From Lachnospiraceae bacterium (GTDB lineage Bacteria > Bacillota > Clostridia > Lachnospirales > Lachnospiraceae), in assembly GCA_017517305.1 (NCBI GenBank), contig JAFWZV010000010.1, forward strand, positions 124,001 to 188,000: DNA of 64,000 nucleotides, given 5' to 3'. This document shows positions 59,712-64,000 of this stretch, in pieces. Made by a program: the position numbers and the translations under genes. Numbering within the stretch: position 1 is the stretch's first letter; every line of letters starts with the position of its first letter. The notes below the pieces were generated by a model that worked only from the letters and a program-made list of their open reading frames with translations, was not told the DNA's origin and ran no database searches.

Positions 59712-59741
59712 TTTACATAAATTAGTTAACATTTGTATTAT
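59712..59741 (+). promoter_or_regulatory. Promoter of the dockerin glucosaminidase gene
   Basis: TTTACA (59712-59717), 18-bp spacer, TATTAT (59736-59741), about 20 bp upstream of the ATG. Confidence 0.55.
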
Positions 59742-59763
59742 TTAATATATTGGAGATGAAAGA

Positions 59764-61578
59764 ATGAAATTAATAAAGAAAGTAACCTACATAATAGTAG
59801 CGTTAGCTATGGTGATTACTTTACTTGGGCCTTGTGGATATGAGTTGCGAAGTAAAGCTAATCAAACAGGAACTATTCTTGGAGATTTTCTTAGATTAAG
59901 AGAAACTCCTGATGGTGCTGAGGTGAAGGATGTTGCAGGTAATAATATATATCTTAGAGCAGGAACTAAGGTAGACATAGTAGATACATCCAATTCCACA
60001 TGGTACTTAATTACAGTAAATTATAATGGTCAAAGCTATACAGGATATTCCGCAGCTCAGTACATATCCATAGACCAGGCTGGTGATTCAGTTTATGATC
60101 CTAATGCCAATGTGGATTTTGAGACAAAATTGTCCAATGAAGGTTTCCCTGAAAGCTATAAGGTGAAGCTTAGAGAATTACATGCTAAGTATCCTAGCTG
60201 GGAATTTAAGGCGGTACATACAGGTCTTGATTGGAATCAGGTTGTTGCCGGCGAGGTGAATTCATCATCAAGCGTAAAAAACCTTGTTCAAGGAACTGGT
60301 TCATTACCTAGATATAGCTGGCGTTCAATTACAGTAGGTTATAATTACAAAACTGACACGTGGACACCATATGATGGATACAATTGGTATGCAGCCTCAG
60401 ATGAGCTTATTGCATATTACTTGGATCCTCGTACATATATGTATGAGAATTATATATTTGTGTTTGAAAGTCTTTCATATGTTGAAGGAATGCAAACCGA
60501 AGCAGGTGTCGAGGCTATATTAAGTGGTACATTTATGTCTAATACCATACCAGCAGGTGAGACACTTACATATGCTCAGCTTATAGTTGAGGCTGGTAAA
60601 AATTCAGGTGTTAGCCCATATCATATTGCATCAAGAATTAAGCAGGAGATGGGTGCAAGCGGAAATGTTTGTGCATTTGGAACTAGTGAGCAATATCCAA
60701 ATATTTATAATTTCTATAATATAGGTGCATATGACGGAACAGATGCGGCAACTAAGGGACTTGCATGGGCAGCTACTGAGGGAGGCTCCTATGGAAGACC
60801 TTGGAATACGCCTTATAAGTCTATTTTAGGTGGAGCACAGTTCCTGGGTACATCCTATATAAATGTTAAGCAGAATACTTTATATACGCAAAAGTTTAAT
60901 GTTACTAACACAAGCTGCTTGTTTAGTCATCAGTATATGACAAATGTTCAGGCTCCTTCTACTGAGGCATTACATGTATATGAAGCATATATAAATAACA
61001 ATTTACTTAATTCAAGTCTTGTGTTTGAAATCCCTGTATATACAAATATGCCGGAAACTGCAACTAACAAGCCGGCCGATGCAGGTAACCCTAATAACTG
61101 GCTTGCTTCACTTACAGTAGATGGTTATGTGCTTACACCAGCCTTTGATGTTAATTTAACTACTGAGTATTCACTTAATGTTTCTGAAAACATTTCAAGT
61201 ATTAATATTTCAGCATCAACAGTTAATAAGAATGCAAGAGTTGATGGTGCAGGAACTATTAGCCTAACAGAGGGAACAAATGTAATTAGTCTGGTAGTTA
61301 CTGCTCAGAATGGAAATGTTAGAACATACAATATAACTGTAAATAGAGGAGGAGCAGGCTCCGGAAGTACAGTTGTTGGTAACTCTGTAGGAGATCTAAA
61401 TGGAGATAGTACTATAAACTACAAAGACATAGTTAAGATTCAGAGAATAATAATGGGCTTAGAGGCGAGCTCGGATCAGGCAATGCTTCTTGGTGATATC
61501 AATAAAGACGGAATAATTAATTATAAGGATATTGTAAAGGTTCAAAGACATATTATGGGACTAGAGCTTATACAGTAG
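59764..61578 (+). CDS. Secreted glucosaminidase with SH3b, cadherin-like and dockerin domains
   Basis: A 604-residue exported cell-wall hydrolase-like protein. A hydrophobic signal (about 6-24) precedes an SH3b domain (33-105), a glucosaminidase-type domain (about 130-410) whose probable catalytic Glu295 lies in ASRIKQEMGASGNV and which ends with GGAQFLGTSYI, a cadherin-like beta-sandwich (about 446-528, NNWLASLTVDGYVLTP) and a C-terminal type I dockerin (543-601) with two calcium-binding repeats, GDLNGDSTINYKDIVKIQRIIMG and GDINKDGIINYKDIVKVQRHIMG. The dockerin implies non-covalent docking to a cohesin. Such enzymes cut the glycan strands of peptidoglycan. The next gene, 22 bp later, encodes a possible cohesin-bearing membrane protein. 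Confidence 0.92.
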   Translation: MKLIKKVTYIIVALAMVITLLGPCGYELRSKANQTGTILGDFLRLRETPDGAEVKDVAGNNIYLRAGTKVDIVDTSNSTWYLITVNYNGQSYTGYSAAQYISIDQAGDSVYDPNANVDFETKLSNEGFPESYKVKLRELHAKYPSWEFKAVHTGLDWNQVVAGEVNSSSSVKNLVQGTGSLPRYSWRSITVGYNYKTDTWTPYDGYNWYAASDELIAYYLDPRTYMYENYIFVFESLSYVEGMQTEAGVEAILSGTFMSNTIPAGETLTYAQLIVEAGKNSGVSPYHIASRIKQEMGASGNVCAFGTSEQYPNIYNFYNIGAYDGTDAATKGLAWAATEGGSYGRPWNTPYKSILGGAQFLGTSYINVKQNTLYTQKFNVTNTSCLFSHQYMTNVQAPSTEALHVYEAYINNNLLNSSLVFEIPVYTNMPETATNKPADAGNPNNWLASLTVDGYVLTPAFDVNLTTEYSLNVSENISSINISASTVNKNARVDGAGTISLTEGTNVISLVVTAQNGNVRTYNITVNRGGAGSGSTVVGNSVGDLNGDSTINYKDIVKIQRIIMGLEASSDQAMLLGDINKDGIINYKDIVKVQRHIMGLELIQ

Positions 61579-61600
61579 CTTATATTAGCGGAGGTTAGAA

Positions 61601-63538
61601 ATGAATAAGATTAAAAAGTATATAGTGCTGCTACTTATAGCTGTGCTGTGTATAAATATGAATGTACCAGTGGTACATGCTGAAAACATTACATTATATA
61701 TAAGTGTATCTTCAAGTCAGGTTAATGTGGGAGACTCTATTACGGTAACAGTATCCTATAGCTATTCAGGAACCTTTGCAGCAGATTTTCAGCTTAGCTG
61801 GTCAGGTCCTGTGTCATACTCCGGTGGTAGTGTAGGAAGTAGTGGAGTAATAAGTGCATTTGGAAATGGTTCGGCTAGTGCAACATTTACTGCAACTGGA
61901 CCTGGAACTGCAAGCTTTAGTGTATCTGGTGCAGGACAGGATGTTGTTACAGAAGCAGACCTTGGAGTTTCACCTCAGGGTGCAAGTGTTACCATTGTTG
62001 ATTCAAGTGCTAATAATACAACTGAGGCGCCTACAACTGAGGCTCCATCAACAAACAACAATACAACACAGGCAACTACTGAAGCTAAAGATGACGAGGA
62101 TGATGGTAAGTCAGATAATGCTTTCTTAGCATCCCTAAAGATTAGTCCTGGAACATTAGAACCAGAGTTTTCTCCATATACAAATACCTACTCATTACAA
62201 GTTGATGAGGATGTAACTAAGCTTACTGTTAATGCATCAGCTGATGATGCCAATGCAGATGTAAGTGTATGGGGGGCAAATGAATTAGAGCCAGGAGAAA
62301 ATCTTGTACAGGTTGCAGTAACTGCTGAGAATGGAGATGTTAGATATTACGATATTCACGTTATGGTTGGAGAGGATGTTGGAACTCCTTACACTGAGAT
62401 AGATGGGGTGAGATATGGCTTTATAGATTATGAGGATGGTTTGGAACCACCAGAGGGCTTTGAGTTATCTACATTAAAATACGAGAAGTGGCAGGTATTA
62501 TCCTATAAAGCGCCTAATAATTTATTGCATATAGTTCCACTTATTCCTGAGGAAATAGATGAGGATTCTGAGGAAGAAGTAGAGTATGAATGGTATATGT
62601 ATCTTGAGGATAAGAACTGCTTTGTAAAATATCAGGAGTATACTTCAAGATATAACAGATATGTTGTAATGGATGTTCCTGAGGGGGTTGTTGTTCCTGA
62701 GGGTTATGAAGAGGCAGATATTACAATTAATGGTAATAAAGTAAATGCATATAAGCCTAATGTTGAGTTCTTTAAGGACTATGATGCAAATATGAAGCTG
62801 TATTTGGTATATGCAATGAATATTGAAGGAGAAGCAGGCTTTTACAACTATGATTTGCAGGAGGATACATTCTTTAGATATGTTCCACTAACAGTTGTAA
62901 AGGAAATAATTGTTGAAGCAACTCCTACAGATGCAACACCAGTAGACGCAACACCAATCAATGCAGTTCCTGCTTCAGATCTTAAGGATGAAGGATTTTT
63001 TACTAAGGATGTAATTACTTATATCTTATTTGGTGTTAGTGGTTTATTATTGTTGTTTGTAATTGTTGTTATCTGTTTAGGCTGTAAGAATAGAAATCTA
63101 AAGGAAGAATTACAAGATGCAGAAAGTATGGTTCACCAGCTTGCTGGAACAGAGGCTCCAGAAAAAAAGGCCAAGAAGAGTAAAAGTGTAATTGCGGATG
63201 TGGATTTATTCTCAAATACATCCTCTGATACAGAGGTTACACAGCAAGATGATGCTACACATACACCTGAGATGTCAGCTATAAATGAAGCTATAGATGC
63301 TGCTATTGAAACATCAGTAGAGAACAATACACCTGATAATAATACATCTGAGAGTAATGTCTCAACAGAAGAAGTTACTCAGACTAATAAGGTGGAAGAG
63401 CAGGTATTGGAGATACCTCAAATTGCAGATGTAGATTATGAGAAGCAATCAGAAGAGATAAATAATAAGATAAAAGCAGATTATGATGCTAATTTAGATA
63501 GTGCATTCTCTGACACTGAGGGAAATACCAATAATTAA
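61601..63538 (+). CDS. Membrane-anchored surface protein with possible cohesin-like domain
   Basis: A 645-residue protein: signal peptide (1-27, cut after VHA), a beta-sandwich domain (about 29-135) resembling cohesins (VGDSITVTVSYSY...FAADFQLSWSGPVSYSG), a Thr/Glu/Pro linker (138-165), a cadherin-like beta-sandwich (175-255), a unique domain (265-435), a Thr/Asp linker (TPTDATPVDATPINA), a membrane helix (471-494) and a long cytoplasmic tail rich in Glu and Asn. The cohesin reading is not certain; the fold could also be a Big-type Ig domain. GGAGG precedes the ATG, and the gene probably shares the transcript of the dockerin protein. Confidence 0.85.
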   Translation: MNKIKKYIVLLLIAVLCINMNVPVVHAENITLYISVSSSQVNVGDSITVTVSYSYSGTFAADFQLSWSGPVSYSGGSVGSSGVISAFGNGSASATFTATGPGTASFSVSGAGQDVVTEADLGVSPQGASVTIVDSSANNTTEAPTTEAPSTNNNTTQATTEAKDDEDDGKSDNAFLASLKISPGTLEPEFSPYTNTYSLQVDEDVTKLTVNASADDANADVSVWGANELEPGENLVQVAVTAENGDVRYYDIHVMVGEDVGTPYTEIDGVRYGFIDYEDGLEPPEGFELSTLKYEKWQVLSYKAPNNLLHIVPLIPEEIDEDSEEEVEYEWYMYLEDKNCFVKYQEYTSRYNRYVVMDVPEGVVVPEGYEEADITINGNKVNAYKPNVEFFKDYDANMKLYLVYAMNIEGEAGFYNYDLQEDTFFRYVPLTVVKEIIVEATPTDATPVDATPINAVPASDLKDEGFFTKDVITYILFGVSGLLLLFVIVVICLGCKNRNLKEELQDAESMVHQLAGTEAPEKKAKKSKSVIADVDLFSNTSSDTEVTQQDDATHTPEMSAINEAIDAAIETSVENNTPDNNTSESNVSTEEVTQTNKVEEQVLEIPQIADVDYEKQSEEINNKIKADYDANLDSAFSDTEGNTNN

Positions 63539-63583
63539 TACTACTAAAATAAAATTTTTAGTGCTAAAATTAATAAAATGCTG

Positions 63584-63628
63584 TATAATATACACAAACT
63601 GTGCTTAAGTTAAGACAGTTTGTGTATA
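63584..63628 (+). promoter_or_regulatory. glnS -10 element and 5' leader hairpin
   Basis: A perfect TATAAT (63584-63589) with no strong -35, followed at once by the hairpin ACACAAACTGT / ACAGTTTGTGT (63593-63628). The stem would be at the very 5' end of the glnS mRNA. Confidence 0.5.
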
Positions 63629-63657
63629 TTAGCGTAAATGGGAGGCTTTTTTAGAAT

Positions 63658-64000
63658 ATGGAAGGCGAAGTAATTTCAAGAAATTTTATTGAACAGGAGA
63701 TAGATAAGGATTTAAAGGAGGGAAAGTATACTAAGGTTGTTACAAGATTCCCACCTGAACCTAATGGATATTTGCACATTGGACATGCTAAGTCCATATT
63801 ATTAAATTATGGATTAGCTAAGCAGTATGGTGGTACATTTAACTTTAGATTTGATGATACTAACCCTACTAAGGAGAAGACTGAGTTTGTTAATTCTATA
63901 ACAGAGGACATTAAATGGCTTGGAGCAGACTTTGGAGACAAGGTTTACTTTGCATCAGATTATTTTGATCAGATGTACGAGGGAGCTATTAAGCTTATTA
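63658..64000 (+). CDS. glnS: Glutaminyl-tRNA synthetase, 3' end outside window
   Basis: A class I aminoacyl-tRNA synthetase, first 114 codons only. The visible part contains [33 protein letters not shown] with the HIGH motif, [18 protein letters not shown], and the [25 protein letters not shown] segment, matching bacterial GlnRS rather than GluRS. A GGGAGG site lies eleven bases before ATG 63658. GlnRS presence suggests that Gln-tRNA is made directly and not only by the GatCAB route. Confidence 0.95.
   Translation, partial: MEGEVISRNFIEQEIDKDLKEGKYTKVVTRFPPEPNGYLHIGHAKSILLNYGLAKQYGGTFNFRFDDTNPTKEKTEFVNSITEDIKWLGADFGDKVYFASDYFDQMYEGAIKLI

Noticed and set aside
63550..63572. A palindrome AATTTTTAG...CTAAAATT as terminator of the surface-protein gene
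   Set aside because: AT-only weak stem with no real T run; not strong enough to call.
63539..63657. T-box riboswitch before glnS
   Set aside because: The leader is about 70 nt and holds only a simple hairpin.

Overview
The window looks like a chromosomal segment of a spore-forming, anaerobic, low-GC Gram-positive bacterium of the Lachnospiraceae (Clostridia). Evidence: AT-rich codon use, strong AGGAGG ribosome binding sites, a sporulation sigma factor of the SigG type, a SigH-like sigma factor, ferredoxin-dependent enzymes (indolepyruvate:ferredoxin oxidoreductase, a group-B-like [FeFe] hydrogenase), Sec-type signal peptides with no outer-membrane genes, and several small Clostridia-type families (DUF1292, DUF1893, DUF5688, DUF5721). 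The genus cannot be fixed from the sequence alone. I saw no rRNA, insertion sequence, prophage or CRISPR array, and one tRNA.

Layout. 1-6.1 kb: end of a secreted-type protein, then a run of beta-glucosidase (GH3), PepD dipeptidase and HisC aminotransferase. 6.3-10 kb: DUF5688 protein, cold-shock protein, TetR regulator, receiver-only response regulator, RarA. 10.1-15.3 kb: a MacAB-like ABC export operon with two different adaptor proteins around one ATPase and one permease. 15.4-18.6 kb: SEC-C protein, UvrD-type helicase, and minus-strand XRE regulator and DUF1292 protein. 18.8-22.3 kb: an asymmetric heterodimeric ABC exporter. 22.4-26.4 kb: tandem AIM24 proteins, then PadR plus membrane proteins behind a promoter with two copies of a 21-bp operator-like palindrome. 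26.5-29.2 kb: typA and a LuxR-type response regulator facing each other across a GC-rich, multi-stem structured element. 29.4-33.4 kb: HAD phosphatase, pncB, [FeFe] hydrogenase, small conserved-looking protein.

33.6-38.6 kb holds an accessory pair with its own promoter and AT-richer codon use: a cytoplasmic protein of unknown function and a 1352-residue Sec-exported RTX calcium-binding protein whose N-terminal region carries a PD-(D/E)XK-like residue pattern. 38.8-45 kb: sodium:solute symporter, a small membrane protein, and iorA-iorB-acyl-CoA ligase. 45.1-48.3 kb: SigG, a Thr/Pro-rich surface protein, and minus-strand argH. 48.5-53 kb: DUF1893, transglutaminase-like and DUF5721 proteins, then htpG behind a perfect CIRCE operator. 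53-54.8 kb: five small genes, two of which resemble polymorphic-toxin immunity proteins. 54.9-59.1 kb: cysS-mrnC-cysE-rlmB-sigH-like, an order close to that known from Bacillus, then tRNA-Thr. 59.7-63.5 kb: a secreted glucosaminidase with a C-terminal dockerin, directly followed by a membrane-anchored protein with a possible cohesin-like domain. The window ends inside glnS.

The best candidates for unusual biology are the dockerin-bearing wall hydrolase and its membrane-anchored neighbour (59.7-63.5 kb), the RTX/PD-(D/E)XK-like protein and its partner (33.6-38.6 kb), the structured element at 28.4-28.55 kb, CIRCE control of htpG, and the small immunity-like gene cluster (53-54.8 kb).
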